Shown: one piece after another, positions 10,301-18,993 of the stretch
Layout: every line of letters starts with the position of its first letter
How positions within the stretch are numbered: position 1 is the stretch's first letter
Source: Thalassobium sp.
Lineage (GTDB): Bacteria > Pseudomonadota > Gammaproteobacteria > Pseudomonadales > Oceanobacteraceae
Length of the DNA stretch: 64,000 bases
Direction of reading: 5' to 3'
NCBI GenBank assembly: GCA_002733205.1
Contig: NVUW01000014.1
Span: 210,153 to 274,152 of the forward strand
Translations under genes and position numbers: made by a program
Notes under the pieces: generated by a model
What the model was told of the DNA's origin: nothing
The model's database searches: none
What the model saw: the letters and a program-made list of their open reading frames with translations, nothing else

Positions 10301-13186
10301 CATAACGGCGCTGCTACAGAGGCCCAGGCCGAGCCAGGTACCGCCCTGCATGGTGCGGTAAAAGCCCATCACATTCAGCCGTGGGGCACCATTACAGTGG
10401 GCAGCGGTTGTCCATTCCAGACGGTGATGATGAGTAACCCACAAGCGCGACAAGGTGCGCACGATGGCATCCAGTGTGCGGAAACTCTGGTCGGCAAGAA
10501 AACTGAGGGTGAAAAAAATCTGACTGAAAGCAAGACGCAGATCCCCCAACCAGAGACGCAGATGATTGCGTATACCGACACCGGCATGGTGAGGAACCAA
10601 CGAAAATAAACAAGGTAATAAGGCCGGAATAATAATCGTCGTCAGTAATAAAGCGCTGGCCGCTAATGCCAGCGGCAAGGGCAGTAGCCAACTCAGTGCC
10701 AGCGCCAGCAGTGTGGTCGGTGCGACCAGAGAGCGGCGCAGGTTATCCATAACCTTCCAGCGCCCTAATGCAGACAAGCCATGCAGACCTGAGGCTTTAC
10801 CCAATATCCAGGGCAGCAATTGCCAGTCACCCCTGATCCAGCGATGCTGGCGTTTGGCAACAACGTCGTAGCGGGCGGGAAATTCTTCCACAACTTCAAC
10901 ATCGGACACCAAACCGGCACGGGCAAAGATACCTTCAAATAAATCGTGACTGAGCATGGTGTTATCGGCGACACGACCGGCCAGTGCCGCTTCGAAAATA
11001 TCTATGTCATAAATGCCTTTGCCGGTAAATGAACCTTCACCAAACAAGTCCTGATACACATCGGAAATAGCCGCCGCATACGGATCGATACCACCGGGAG
11101 CAGAAAAAATACGCTGATAAAGCGAACCTTCATAACCGGTGGATAATGACGGTGTAACACGTGGCTGCATAATGCCGTAACCGGCGACAACGCGTTGTTT
11201 TTCTGAATCCAGCCGTGGCCGGTTCAGAGGGTGCGCCATTTTACCAATCAAACGCAATGCCGCTTCGCGCGGTAAGCGGGTATCGGCATCCAGGGTAATC
11301 ACGTAGCGGACATTGGCCGGTACCGGTGGTGGCTGGCCATTAATGCAGACAAACGATGTATCGGCAGCGCCGCGCAATAAACGGTTAAGCTCACGCAGTT
11401 TGCCGCGCTTGCGCTCCCAACCCATCCAGATTTTTTCACTGCTGTTATACAGTCTTTTTCTGTGCAACAGGAAAAAGCGCTGATCACCCGAACCATCACC
11501 ATAACGGGCATTGAGTATGGCCATTTCAGAGGTTGCCAATGCCAGTAATGCGGCATCCTGCGGTAATTCTTCCTGCTCGGCATCGATGCCATCGGTCAAC
11601 AGCGCGAAACTCACATTGCCTTCAACTGCGGTCAGATAATGCACCTCCAGGCGCTCAATCTGTTCGCGTAAATCGGCTTCCGACGTCAGCAGCGTGGGTA
11701 CCGCAACCAGAGTGCGCAACGAAGCAGGAACACCGGATTTTAATTCCAGTCCGGGCAACACGGTTGCACCAAAGCGCCAGGTCACCAGGCGATTAACAAT
11801 CGCCGAGGCTATTTCGCTGGCTGGAATAAAACCGACACCAAACCACAATAACCAGGCCGTAACCGATAGCTGGGAAAAACCGGGAAACAGGAACCCCAGT
11901 GACAGAAAAATCAACGCCAGTGCAGCAATGGAACCCACATACCCGGATACTCCCATGCGCACATGCAGGCGGCGGATTCTTAAACGCAGCGTAGGTTTAT
12001 AGTGGATTGATTGTTCAAAACCAGGTCTGCCCTGATCAATCAGATAGTAGCCAGGATCACTTAAGCGCTCCTGCTCAATTTGCCCGCCAGTGGTTTGTTT
12101 TACTGCCTGTGTGGCGGCTTCCACCGCCCGTTCGGCGATTTCAATTTCTGAATATTGCGAGCCGCGGGCCAGTTGCTCAATCGCCCCACGGTATAAATCC
12201 CGGGTGCTGAAATCCATCGCCAGAAAGATACTGTCGCGCTGTAATTCCTTATCGACCAGGCTGACTTTTTCGAACAGTTCGGCCCAATCAATATCCGACA
12301 ATAACCGCATACTGGTAATCACATTACGGATGCTGACATTGGACGCTCCCTGACGCTGCTGCGCATGCTGCACGGCTTCATTGACGGTCAGCCCCTGAGC
12401 ACTCAGCCGTTGCTCCAGCCAGGCAACCGCCGGAGTGGTATTCGGGTCCTGATCGCGTAAGCGTTTCGCCAGCTGCGCGGCAAATACTTCCGACAACGGC
12501 TTTTTTGAGCGCATGGCAATATCAGCCTGTAATGCCGTATGCGCACAGCCCGGTGCCAGCAGACGTCTGGTCAGCTGGTCGGCATCGGTACGCTCCTGAC
12601 GGCCGACAGAAATCTGATCGGTCAGCCGGCGTAAATTCTCAATTAAGACAATACGCAAGGTAATGGCAACCGCCCATAATTCACCAATCGTCAGAGGCTG
12701 AATAGCCTGATAGGCGTTAACGAAACGAATCAGAATATCAGAATCAACATGGCTGTCGGTATGCGCGATATAAGCCCATGCCAGACCAAATACACGCGGA
12801 TAACCGGCCAGCGGGCCCGAAGCCAGCTTCGGTAATTGGCGATAATAACTGACCGGTAAATCATCCCGTACTTCCCGTACCTGCGCTTCGACGAGATGAT
12901 AATTATCCAGCAACCATTCCGCGGCAGGTACAACACTTCTGCCCTGTTCTAATTCTTCAGCACTGGCGCGATAGGCATGCAGTAAGGCGCTGGAGTTTTC
13001 GTTGAGGCGTTTATGTAAAGGTAAAACCCGTGGTGCTGAATCTGACACCCGCTGCGCCAATGCCAGACTGGCAGCGTGCTCCTCCAGCCGTTCGGCACCG
13101 AACAGATCCTCCCGTACCGGCGCCGTTGTTTCCCACAGAGCAGATGACGGTATACGACCTAAAGCTGAAAGTATGGTGTATAGCAT
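4325..13186 (-). CDS. ndvB: Cyclic beta-1,2-glucan synthase (NdvB/ChvB type, GT84-GH94)
   Basis: A 2,953-residue inner-membrane enzyme, about the 2,850-residue size of rhizobial NdvB/ChvB. Order: cytoplasmic helical region; membrane segments at about 413-470; glycosyltransferase domain with the acidic motif ITLDADTRLPR (about 631-641) and the processive-type RQHRWIRGDW (about 779-788); further membrane segments at about 820-870 and 950-990; a glycoamylase-like region starting near 1040 (GLYLLSSVAAYDFGWAGM); and a C-terminal GH94 phosphorylase-like domain with GTGDWNDGMNRVG (about 2590-2602) holding the expected catalytic Asp. In this family the enzyme initiates, elongates, trims and cyclises beta-1,2-glucan from UDP-glucose, and the product goes to the periplasm. 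The start is preceded by GAGGT. It is monocistronic here; no ndvA-type exporter is visible in the window. Confidence 0.93.
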   Translation of the reverse strand: MLYTILSALGRIPSSALWETTAPVREDLFGAERLEEHAASLALAQRVSDSAPRVLPLHKRLNENSSALLHAYRASAEELEQGRSVVPAAEWLLDNYHLVEAQVREVRDDLPVSYYRQLPKLASGPLAGYPRVFGLAWAYIAHTDSHVDSDILIRFVNAYQAIQPLTIGELWAVAITLRIVLIENLRRLTDQISVGRQERTDADQLTRRLLAPGCAHTALQADIAMRSKKPLSEVFAAQLAKRLRDQDPNTTPAVAWLEQRLSAQGLTVNEAVQHAQQRQGASNVSIRNVITSMRLLSDIDWAELFEKVSLVDKELQRDSIFLAMDFSTRDLYRGAIEQLARGSQYSEIEIAERAVEAATQAVKQTTGGQIEQERLSDPGYYLIDQGRPGFEQSIHYKPTLRLRIRRLHVRMGVSGYVGSIAALALIFLSLGFLFPGFSQLSVTAWLLWFGVGFIPASEIASAIVNRLVTWRFGATVLPGLELKSGVPASLRTLVAVPTLLTSEADLREQIERLEVHYLTAVEGNVSFALLTDGIDAEQEELPQDAALLALATSEMAILNARYGDGSGDQRFFLLHRKRLYNSSEKIWMGWERKRGKLRELNRLLRGAADTSFVCINGQPPPVPANVRYVITLDADTRLPREAALRLIGKMAHPLNRPRLDSEKQRVVAGYGIMQPRVTPSLSTGYEGSLYQRIFSAPGGIDPYAAAISDVYQDLFGEGSFTGKGIYDIDIFEAALAGRVADNTMLSHDLFEGIFARAGLVSDVEVVEEFPARYDVVAKRQHRWIRGDWQLLPWILGKASGLHGLSALGRWKVMDNLRRSLVAPTTLLALALSWLLPLPLALAASALLLTTIIIPALLPCLFSLVPHHAGVGIRNHLRLWLGDLRLAFSQIFFTLSFLADQSFRTLDAIVRTLSRLWVTHHHRLEWTTAAHCNGAPRLNVMGFYRTMQGGTWLGLGLCSSAVMLNPHAWPLLLPFALLWSLAPLLALYASRSPAIFKAEELSSSDTTLRLTARRTWRYFETFVTPADNMLPPDNFQEEPEPVIAHRTSPTNIGLYLLSSVAAYDFGWAGMLETIERLEATFDTLQKLPKYNGHFFNWYATQTLHSLLPEYISSVDSGNLAGHLIALANSCDEWRRAPQSSDVRSGLRDNLALIRETITVPVKASSASSAKSVKTPESESNRANQLMAVLDEIFTHISSQQTIDAMSPILIRLTEKAARMVRDLSPVVSINAAGEMSDGVGHLYPADLFFWIDATQKRLLEQQRDKLEYLNTPDSLSGRLTALASTARAMAQAMDFGFLVDAERKLLSIGYSLTENSLDPSCYDLLASEARLASLFAIAKGDVATKHWFRLGRTATPMGKGSALISWSGSMFEYLMPSLVMRAPAGSLLEQSNRLIVQRQQEYGRHLNIPWGVSESAYNARDIEFTYQYSNFGVPGLGLKRGLAENRVIAPYATGLATMVDPSAAVQNYKHLAAMGARGRFGFYEALDFTPSRLPFESNVAIVRSFMAHHQGMTIVAIANALQDGLIRQRFHREPMIQACELLLQERMPRNVAISHPRAEEVKISSTVLTSSAPTVRRLSPSADGAPVTHLLSNGRYAVMLTATGAGYSRWRDIAVTRWQEDTTRDPYGSFIFLRDVDSGQLWSSSTEPLGNEGLYLSGVFEEDHAQFVRHDGSLITTTDVLVSGEDDGEVRRISLNNNGRSGRDIELTSYVELVLSLPATDNAHPAFTKMFVQTEYVAEYGALIATRRLRSPGETPVWAAHFAVVEGEVIADPQYETDRALFIGRGQSIATAAAITLADALPDEASALTRYTGSGGLASPDLSNTAGTVLDPMFSLRYRVHVPAGGVARVAFWTVVASSREELLDLIDRHHDRSAYDRAKTLSWTQAQVQLRHLDITSAEAADFQHLAAPILYADPCFRSSAEAICRGMASQSELWPLSVSGDLPIVLLRIDDVEDIKQVKQLLRAHEYWRLKRLAVDLIIINEHAGSYRQALQAAIETVVRSSQSRPRMADEFNGEQVKGSVHMLRADLMSTSARDLLNAVARVVLIARRGSIGKQIDQFPPASVRNRKVRLLSRAHVMNALTPLRLSTSVPGPSLAALQQTLEFFNGWGGFSQNGREYTVIMANGEATPAPWINVIANPDFGFHVAAEGSGYTWAENSRENQLTPWSNDPVSDPAGEAVYIRDEDTLELFSATAQPLQGNHRDDAQDNSVYIAHHGRGYSRFEHQADGLALTLLQYVPLADPIKISRLTIHNQSPMRRRLSVTAYTEWVLGTSRGSAGPFITTELDAGSNALLVHNRWSIAFSERVAFADMSGQQSTWTTDRTEFLGRNGHMNAPAALLNNALLSGAVGAGHDPCTAQQCIVELQPGESTEVIMFLGQCASAQKARELISRYRHADPDSILDEVKQHWDAMLGAVQVKTPDRAMDFMLNGWLLYQTVVCRMWARSAFYQASGAFGFRDQLQDGMSLTFRRPDISREHILRAAGRQFAEGDVQHWWLPHSGQGVRTRISDDRVWLAFATATYIQTSGDSAILDERIPFIIGPPLDANQHDAYFQALVADESATLYEHCARGLDQCLELTGAQGLPLIGTGDWNDGMNRVGDEGRGESVWLGWLFIRTIELFAPLAEQRCTILAAAKEEGQAQKQAPEQQKDMLPDHVAGAARIQRWVDHAAAVKQSIEENAWDGEWYRRAIFDDGSWLGSKDNDECRIDSIAQSWAVLASADPLRAAKAMAAVEEWLIQPEQKLALLFTPPFDQTSHDPGYIKGYPPGLRENGGQYSHAAMWIIMAYAKLGEGKKACDLFALLNPINHASNRGDAQRYKVEPYVMAADVYSVAPHIGRGGWTWYTGAAGWMYRAGMEGILGINREGRELTITPCLPPQWPGYEAIINVENTRYTISVEQSAGHADYAVRASLDGVDMDNDAASNTVRVPLDEGTHQLRVTIEACAESAEIKPA

Positions 13187-13367
13187 GCTTACCTCATAAA
13201 TGATGAATCCGTGCGGATAAAAAACGCCTGGTTAAGGCATTTCTGAATATCATTTCAATCGGCGCCTTGTAAAAAGCACTCTTATGCACTCACGCAAAGC
13301 TGTGCAGAATTATTCCCAGCGGCCTTAATCAATAGGCGCCTTAAATACAGAAGCATCTGAATACAGA

Positions 13368-13452
13368 GCCGCCTTAATACAGAGCCGCCTTAATACAGAG
13401 ACGCCTTAATACAGAGACGCCTTAATAGGGAGACGCCTTAAACGTTTTTAAT
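13368..13452. repeat. 16-bp tandem repeat, about 4.7 copies
   Basis: Units of 16 bases, GCCGCCTTAATACAGA, GCCGCCTTAATACAGA, GACGCCTTAATACAGA, GACGCCTTAATAGGGA, then a partial GACGCCTTAAA. Copies differ at one to three positions. Confidence 0.85.
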
Positions 13453-13609
13453 AAATATTTTACGAATTATGTATTTCGGCATATCGCCTGAAAAAAACGA
13501 ATAAGTGATTTATCTGAATAAAAATATAGCCACTTTGCCATTTAATCCTGACAGTTCATGAGGGCAAGGTCTGTGCGCTGGCAAACATAGCGGATATTAA
13601 TTTAAGACA

Positions 13610-13657
13610 CCTCTGAATTCAGGCGCCTCTCGATTCAGGCACCTCTCGATTCAGGTA
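13610..13657. repeat. 16-bp tandem repeat, 3 copies
   Basis: CCTCTGAATTCAGGCG, CCTCTCGATTCAGGCA, CCTCTCGATTCAGGTA in tandem, same period as the array 170 bases upstream but unrelated in sequence. Confidence 0.85.
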
Positions 13658-13732
13658 ACTTGTAACAAGTATAAATATTGTCCGGGAGAGGTCATGACCA
13701 ATCAATATATTGAGAGAATGGCCATTCAGTAT

Positions 13733-14458
13733 TTAGCGGGGATAAGGTAGCAAGCGATCAGTTTCTGCTTTGACGACGGCGTAGCACTCGCAACTCAGTT
13801 CTTCGAGTTTTTTACGGTCAATAACGGTGATATGACCGCGATGATAATTAATCACCCCAAGCTTCTGCAGTTTTCCGGCGGCTTCGGTTACCCCTTCGCG
13901 TCGAACACCCAGCATATTGGCGATCAATTCCTGCGTCATCATCAGATGATTGTCGGGTAAACGGTCTAACGACAATAACAACCAACGACACAATTGCTGA
14001 TCAATGGAGTGATGGCGGTTACAGACAGCGGTCTGCGCCATTTGCGTAATCAATGCCTGGGTGTATCGCAGCATCAGATCCAGTAATTTGCCATGACGGT
14101 CAAATTCTTCGGTCAGCCTGACACCTTTGAGGCGGTATGCATACCCGGCACTTTGAACCACGGCCCGGCTGGATGTGCTTTCACCGCCCATAAATAAAGC
14201 CACGCCGATCAGTCCTTCATTGCCGACAACCGATATTTCTGCCGAAGCACCACTCTTCATGACGTACAGCAAAGAGACAATGGCATCGACCGGAAAATAC
14301 ACATACGCCAGCTTATCACCGGCTTCGTACATCACTTGCCCCAGATTTAATTCTACAAGCTCAATAAAAGGAAACAGACGTTCCTGAACTTCTTCGGGCA
14401 ATGCGGCTAATAAGTGATTCCGCAACGGAGAAATGTCCGTATCAATCGTTTCATGCAT
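13733..14458 (-). CDS. Crp/Fnr-family transcriptional regulator
   Basis: 241 residues from the ATG at 14458, chosen because AAGGATCC lies 10 bases upstream; an in-frame ATG at 14485 would add nine residues without such a site. The N-terminal half is a cyclic-nucleotide-binding-type beta barrel (VYFPVDAIVSLLYVMKSG, then VGNEGLIGVALFMGG), and the C-terminal half is a winged helix with MTQELIANMLGVRREGVTEAA as the recognition region. The cysteines do not form the N-terminal Fnr cluster pattern, so oxygen sensing through Fe-S is unlikely. It lies 100 bases downstream of atpG on the same strand and could regulate, or be co-transcribed with, the N-ATPase operon. The ligand is unknown. Confidence 0.85.
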   Translation of the reverse strand: MHETIDTDISPLRNHLLAALPEEVQERLFPFIELVELNLGQVMYEAGDKLAYVYFPVDAIVSLLYVMKSGASAEISVVGNEGLIGVALFMGGESTSSRAVVQSAGYAYRLKGVRLTEEFDRHGKLLDLMLRYTQALITQMAQTAVCNRHHSIDQQLCRWLLLSLDRLPDNHLMMTQELIANMLGVRREGVTEAAGKLQKLGVINYHRGHITVIDRKKLEELSCECYAVVKAETDRLLPYPR

Positions 14459-14558
14459 AGTTTTTGGATCCTTGAAATGAGCCAACCTTTACAGGTTATA
14501 AGTGCGTAAAAATTTATTAATCCAGGCGATGAACGATTAATCAGCCTTCGCGCGGCTT

Positions 14559-15467
14559 TCAGCTCAATGCTTCAAACCCTGAGAGTACATCGAACAGCTC
14601 TTCGTCGATACCACTCTGGCGCAGGCGATGAAAGGTACGGTTAAGATCATCCTGCAGTTCATCAATGTTTTTTTCGGCTCGCTGCATCGCTGCCAGACGA
14701 CTGGCATTTTCGCTGGCCAGTGACTCGGCACAGGCTCTGAACAGACTCACAAACAAATATTCCCGCACGAAAGCACGCAACGTTTGTCCGCTGTCCGGCA
14801 TTACTTGCGGCAAATTCCGGGTAGGCCAGGCCATCTCTGCCAGATTACGCTGCCAGGTTTCATCTAACGGTAATAACTGCTGACGGACTGGCGTATAAAT
14901 CGCACCCGCTTGCGGGCGATGATGAAAAAGATATACCTGATCAATAATTCCTTGCTGCCGCTGCGCTTCGATTTCAATCAGAACCTTGCCCACCAAAGCT
15001 GTAATGGCATTAATGGAGTTGGGCAGCGTAAAGCTCTGCTGTTGGCTTAATGCCGTTTCTGCCAGGCGTGAGCGCAGCCGTTCACCCACAGTCCAGATAA
15101 CTTTTTTACCAGGCAAAGTGGCCAGTTCAGCCAACACATATTCCAGCATGGCTTCATTAAACTGCCCAACCAATCCCTGATCGGAACCAAACACAATAAC
15201 GCCAATAGCCGGTCTGCTATTTTTCTGGTCGCTTTGATAAGTGCCGCTGTTATCAGCATGGTGCCTGGCCAGTACGGTGGATTGATTGTTACTTAAACAG
15301 GCCGCCAGACCCAGCTGTACAGTGCGGTAATAATCATCCAGAGAACGCACCGCACTTTCATACTGGCCAATGGCCGACGATGCCATAGCCTTCATGGTGC
15401 GCACCACCGACTCCAGCTCTTGCGCGCTGGCAATCTGATGACGCAGGCTGGCGACGCTGTCACTCAT
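14559..15467 (-). CDS. atpG: N-ATPase gamma subunit
   Basis: 302 residues from the ATG at 15467, which has GGAAGCGG just upstream; an in-frame ATG at 15497 lacks one. The N-terminal helix (SVASLRHQIASAQELESVVRTMKAMA) and the C-terminal helix (QRAEKNIDELQDDLNRTFHRLRQSGIDEELFDVLSG) would form the coiled-coil rotor shaft, as in F-type gamma. The central region (VIVFGSDQGLVGQFNEAML) is the conserved Rossmann-like part. It is the last gene of the nine-gene operon, the place gamma holds in N-type ATPase operons. The protein couples rotation of the c ring to the alpha/beta catalytic head. Confidence 0.9.
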   Translation of the reverse strand: MSDSVASLRHQIASAQELESVVRTMKAMASSAIGQYESAVRSLDDYYRTVQLGLAACLSNNQSTVLARHHADNSGTYQSDQKNSRPAIGVIVFGSDQGLVGQFNEAMLEYVLAELATLPGKKVIWTVGERLRSRLAETALSQQQSFTLPNSINAITALVGKVLIEIEAQRQQGIIDQVYLFHHRPQAGAIYTPVRQQLLPLDETWQRNLAEMAWPTRNLPQVMPDSGQTLRAFVREYLFVSLFRACAESLASENASRLAAMQRAEKNIDELQDDLNRTFHRLRQSGIDEELFDVLSGFEALS

Positions 15468-15515
15468 ACCCGCTTCCGTACACAGAAATAAACCCATAAA
15501 TAACCACAGAAATCG

Positions 15516-17126
15516 TCATGCCGGCTCGCTTTTATCAGCATCTGACAGGTCATCTTCAGACGCCCAGAAAGGCTCCAGTGCCTGACTGGCCAGAGCAAGA
15601 ATGGCGCTCTGATCGTCTGCAGTTAATGCATCACCACTCTGCAAGCGGCTGATAATATCGTCCGCTATATCAGCGCTGGCGCTGCGCAAAGCCTGTTCTG
15701 CGGCGGGCATTTTTGCCATGGGAACATCATCAAATAAGCGTTCGCTTAATGCCATCAGAACGGCGATTTGTTCAATCATCGCAACCGGTTTCGATTCCGG
15801 CTGTTTCAGGCAGGCCCGGATACGCCGGCCATGACCAATAATTTTTAATGTACTGTCATCCAGACGCGCACCAAAACGGGCAAAGTTTTCCAGCTCTTCA
15901 AACTGGGCGTAAGCCAGTTTCAGATCGGCGGCGACGGCGCGGTAAGCCGCCCGCTGTGCTTTACCGCCAACACGCGAAACCGACTTGCCGACATCAATGG
16001 CCGGTAACACACCCAACTCGAACAAGGCCGGTGACAGATAAATTTGCCCGTCGGTAATCGAAATCAGATTGGTGGGGATATAGGCTGAAATATCCTGCGC
16101 TTCGGTTTCAATAATCGGCAATGCGGTCAGCGATCCACCACCCAGCTCGGCATTTAAATGCGTCGCCCGTTCCAGTAAGCGGGAGTGAATATAAAAAATA
16201 TCACCGGGAAAGGCTTCGCGTCCGGGCGGGCGACGCAACAATAACGACAGCTCACGATAAGCCCGGGCATGGTGCGTAAGGTCGTCATAAACAATCAGTA
16301 CATCGCGTCCCTGCTGCATAAAATATTCGGCAATGCTGGTTGCGGCATACGGTGCAATATAGGCCAGTCCCGGCGGATCATTACCTTCTGTCACCACCAC
16401 AACGGTGTATTCCAGCGCGCCTTTTTCACGCAGGGTCGCAATCACTTTGGCGACGCCAGATGCACGCTGCCCAATGGCGCAATACACACATAACACATTT
16501 TTTCCGCGTTGATTAAGAATGGTATCCAGCGCAATGGCCGTTTTACCGGTTTGCCGGTCACCCAGAATTAATTCACGCTGACCACGGCCAACCGGAATCA
16601 GCGCATCTATCACTTTAATACCGGTTTGCAGCGGCATACTGACCGGTGCCCGATCCATAATGGCTGGCGAAGGCCGTTCGACCGGCAGACGCAGGCTGCT
16701 GAGCAGTACACCTTTGCCATCCAGTGGCTCGCCCATAGGATTAAGAATGCGCCCGATCAGCCCATCGCCTACCGGTACATCCACCACATGACCGCAGCGT
16801 TCAACTTCATCTCCGGCCTGCAGATGCCAATAATCACCCAGCAGCACGACACCGATTTCGTGTTCGTCCACATTAAAGGCGATGCCATAAATTCCACCGG
16901 GGAAACGCAACACTTCTTCAAAGCCAACGCCCGGTAAGCCCGATACTTTTGCAATGCCCGTCGCAATACTGATGATTGCTCCGACTTCGCGTAACACGAT
17001 GGCAGGCGAAAAAGACTGTCGGGCTGTTTTAATATCCGCAAAAAGATCGTTAAAGGTCGCCTGCAGTGCCCTGATCTGTGCCGTGATCACAACGGCTTCC
17101 GGCGACATATCAGGTGCCCTGCTCAT
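15516..17126 (-). CDS. atpA: N-ATPase alpha subunit
   Basis: 536 residues. The nucleotide-binding P-loop GDRQTGKT is at 189-196 and the alpha-specific stretch [23 protein letters not shown] follows. It forms the non-catalytic positions of the alpha3beta3 head. Its start overlaps the end of atpF by 17 bases; a second ATG at 17108 (MSPEAVV) would remove the overlap, and neither has a strong ribosome site. Sequence and position (eighth gene) match the N-type rather than the housekeeping F-type operon, in which alpha follows a separate delta gene. Confidence 0.93.
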   Translation of the reverse strand: MSRAPDMSPEAVVITAQIRALQATFNDLFADIKTARQSFSPAIVLREVGAIISIATGIAKVSGLPGVGFEEVLRFPGGIYGIAFNVDEHEIGVVLLGDYWHLQAGDEVERCGHVVDVPVGDGLIGRILNPMGEPLDGKGVLLSSLRLPVERPSPAIMDRAPVSMPLQTGIKVIDALIPVGRGQRELILGDRQTGKTAIALDTILNQRGKNVLCVYCAIGQRASGVAKVIATLREKGALEYTVVVVTEGNDPPGLAYIAPYAATSIAEYFMQQGRDVLIVYDDLTHHARAYRELSLLLRRPPGREAFPGDIFYIHSRLLERATHLNAELGGGSLTALPIIETEAQDISAYIPTNLISITDGQIYLSPALFELGVLPAIDVGKSVSRVGGKAQRAAYRAVAADLKLAYAQFEELENFARFGARLDDSTLKIIGHGRRIRACLKQPESKPVAMIEQIAVLMALSERLFDDVPMAKMPAAEQALRSASADIADDIISRLQSGDALTADDQSAILALASQALEPFWASEDDLSDADKSEPA

Positions 17127-17976
17127 GGCTGGTTAATGCCTTATTCTCAGGGGCATTGTTATTCTCATCGTCTTCCCGCGGGTCGCTGTTTTCAGCAGAA
17201 TGATGATCAGCAGAAGGCTCGTCAGGCTGCAGCAACTGCTTTACCCGGCGGGTGAGCGAGGCAAGATACGCGGCAATACTCCAGCCGATTTTCTGGCCGT
17301 TGGCGTTGATTTCAATACCACTGACCAGCGCAGGTTCAATCACAAAACGAACGCTGACGGTGTCGTTAATCATGTCTTTGATCGCATCGGTAATGCGGCT
17401 GCGCTGTTCATCCGGCAAGGTAAATGCCGTGCGCACGGTCAGCGCCTCATCCGCCGGATTAAAGGCCGCCACCAAATTGGTTTTTTCCGCCGCATCCAAT
17501 GCCTGCAGATGACGGATAAAAGTATCTGTCATGCTGGTTTCCAGTGAGCGGTCGGCAAGATCCGTCAGCGCTTTACGGGTAATGGAAAATACTTCGTCCT
17601 GCGCTTGCTGACGCAGTTTATCCTGCAGGCTTTGCTGTTCGTTCTGCAAAGCCAACTGTAATTGACTGCGCAGTTCATCGGCTTCTTTTCTGGCCAGATC
17701 GAGTAACCGCGTACGTTCGCTGTTCACTTCTGCGGCCAGTTCTTTGCGACGTTGTTTACTCTGCTGATCAAACTGTAAATTTTTTTCCTGATACTCGTCA
17801 CGCTGCTGCATGGCGGCCGATTTTTTTTCATCGGCATCAGCAATTTCTGCCGCAATGCGTTTTTCGCGCTCATCAATTGCATTAAGAATGGGATGATATA
17901 AAAAATGCTGCAGCAGCCAGACCAGCACCAAAAAATTGATCAGCTGTGCAATGACGGTGAACCAATCAATCAGCAT
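17110..17976 (-). CDS. atpF: N-ATPase b subunit with delta-like C-terminal domain
   Basis: 288 residues, much longer than the roughly 156-residue F-type b. An N-terminal membrane helix ([18 protein letters not shown]) is followed by a charged coiled coil to about residue 125. Then comes a region whose end ([20 protein letters not shown], about 211-230, then SIAAYLASL) resembles the C-terminal part of the delta/OSCP subunit. An acidic low-complexity tail closes the protein. No separate delta gene exists in this operon, so this domain probably makes the stator contact with alpha. It lies between atpE and atpA, as in other N-ATPase operons. Confidence 0.88.
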   Translation of the reverse strand: MLIDWFTVIAQLINFLVLVWLLQHFLYHPILNAIDEREKRIAAEIADADEKKSAAMQQRDEYQEKNLQFDQQSKQRRKELAAEVNSERTRLLDLARKEADELRSQLQLALQNEQQSLQDKLRQQAQDEVFSITRKALTDLADRSLETSMTDTFIRHLQALDAAEKTNLVAAFNPADEALTVRTAFTLPDEQRSRITDAIKDMINDTVSVRFVIEPALVSGIEINANGQKIGWSIAAYLASLTRRVKQLLQPDEPSADHHSAENSDPREDDENNNAPENKALTSHEQGT

Positions 17977-17982
17977 AGATAA

Positions 17983-18261
17983 TTAACCTGCGGCCTGGGC
18001 GAGGGCGTAATTCCAGAATGGATTAGCAAACAACAGAATCATCGACACCACAAAGCAGTAAATAGCGGTGGACTCAATCATCGCCAGGCCGACAAACAAT
18101 GTTCGGGTAATGGTCGCAGAAGCATCAGGCTGCTGAGCCAGTGATGTCAGGGCAACGGCAACCGCTTTCCCTTCGCCCAATGATGGGCCAATAACGCCGA
18201 TGGCAATGGTAATGCCAGCAGTGATAATCGATACCACTGCAATAATGGTCATGCTGTCCAT
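17983..18261 (-). CDS. atpE: N-ATPase c subunit (rotor ring)
   Basis: 92 residues, a two-helix hairpin. Helix 1 has GPSLGEGKA with Glu30; helix 2 has MIESTAIY with Glu63, Ser64, Thr65 and Tyr68. The E-S-T-x-x-Y set matches the Na+-ligand pattern defined in Ilyobacter c rings. A second carboxylate (Glu30, where Ilyobacter has Gln) is typical of N-type c subunits. N-type rotors were first proposed to carry Na+; the Burkholderia pseudomallei N-type ring has been reported as 17-membered with a two-carboxylate site favouring protons, so ion choice cannot be settled from sequence. The conserved loop is RQP-like (AQQPDA). Confidence 0.93.
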   Translation of the reverse strand: MDSMTIIAVVSIITAGITIAIGVIGPSLGEGKAVAVALTSLAQQPDASATITRTLFVGLAMIESTAIYCFVVSMILLFANPFWNYALAQAAG

Positions 18262-18288
18262 AGTATCTCCTTATTTCGTTTGAATGGT

Positions 18289-18993
18289 TTATGCATCCGC
18301 TTCAACATCATTGTCAGCAGGTTGACGTGTACGGGTCGCCGCAGCGATATACACCGTGGCCAGAATAAAAAAGATATAAGCCTGCACAATACCGGTCAGA
18401 AGGCCGAGTAATGTCATCACAACAGGAAACAGAAAAGGTGTGATGGTGAGCAATATGGCAATAATCATGGCGCCACTCATCATGTTGCCGAACAGGCGTA
18501 CAGCCAGCGCCAGAGTCCGTGATATTTCGCTGATAATATTAAACGGCAACATCAACAGGGTGGGCCTGGCATAAGAAGACAGATAACGGCCGATGCCTTT
18601 TTCCTGAATGCCGAACACAGGGACCGCCACCAGAACACACAGCGCCAGAGCAGCCGTTGTCGAAAGCGAGCCGGTGGGTGGTTCAAACCCCGGAATAATC
18701 GTCGCCAGAGCGGAGATAGCAATCAGTAAAAACAGTGAGCCAAGAAAAGCGAGGTATTTCTGCGGCTGGCTCAGGCCCACTTCTTCAATCTGTTTATTGA
18801 TATTAATAACCACGACTTCCAGCAGATTCTGCCAGCGCGATCGTTTAATATCGGCGGATAATTTCCGCGTAATCAAAAACGATCCGGCCACCAGTACCAG
18901 CATTACCACCCAGGTAAACACAATGGTGGCATTGAGTTTTAAAAAACCCATTTGCCAATAAATGATCTGATCAGGGCTAAGGTGCATAACCAT
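18289..18993 (-). CDS. atpB: N-ATPase a subunit
   Basis: 234 residues, multi-spanning. The essential arginine of the ion half-channels is in SRTLALAVRLFGNM (Arg at about 166), and the last helices (GLLTGIVQAYIFFILATVYIAAA) match the family. The start is at 18993, overlapping the end of atpR by 17 bases; the in-frame ATG at 18987 is an alternative. Fifth gene of the operon, preceding atpE. Confidence 0.9.
   Translation of the reverse strand: MVMHLSPDQIIYWQMGFLKLNATIVFTWVVMLVLVAGSFLITRKLSADIKRSRWQNLLEVVVININKQIEEVGLSQPQKYLAFLGSLFLLIAISALATIIPGFEPPTGSLSTTAALALCVLVAVPVFGIQEKGIGRYLSSYARPTLLMLPFNIISEISRTLALAVRLFGNMMSGAMIIAILLTITPFLFPVVMTLLGLLTGIVQAYIFFILATVYIAAATRTRQPADNDVEADA

Larger units (their letters stand above)
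13187..13732. other. Non-coding spacer with tandem repeats
   Basis: This 546-base spacer lies between ndvB and the Crp/Fnr-type gene. I see no credible gene. GGCGCCTT occurs near 13260 and again near 13335, two 16-base tandem arrays follow (listed separately), and the stretch 13441-13560 is AT-rich. The promoter of ndvB must lie in its left part, but I cannot single out hexamers. Confidence 0.7.
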
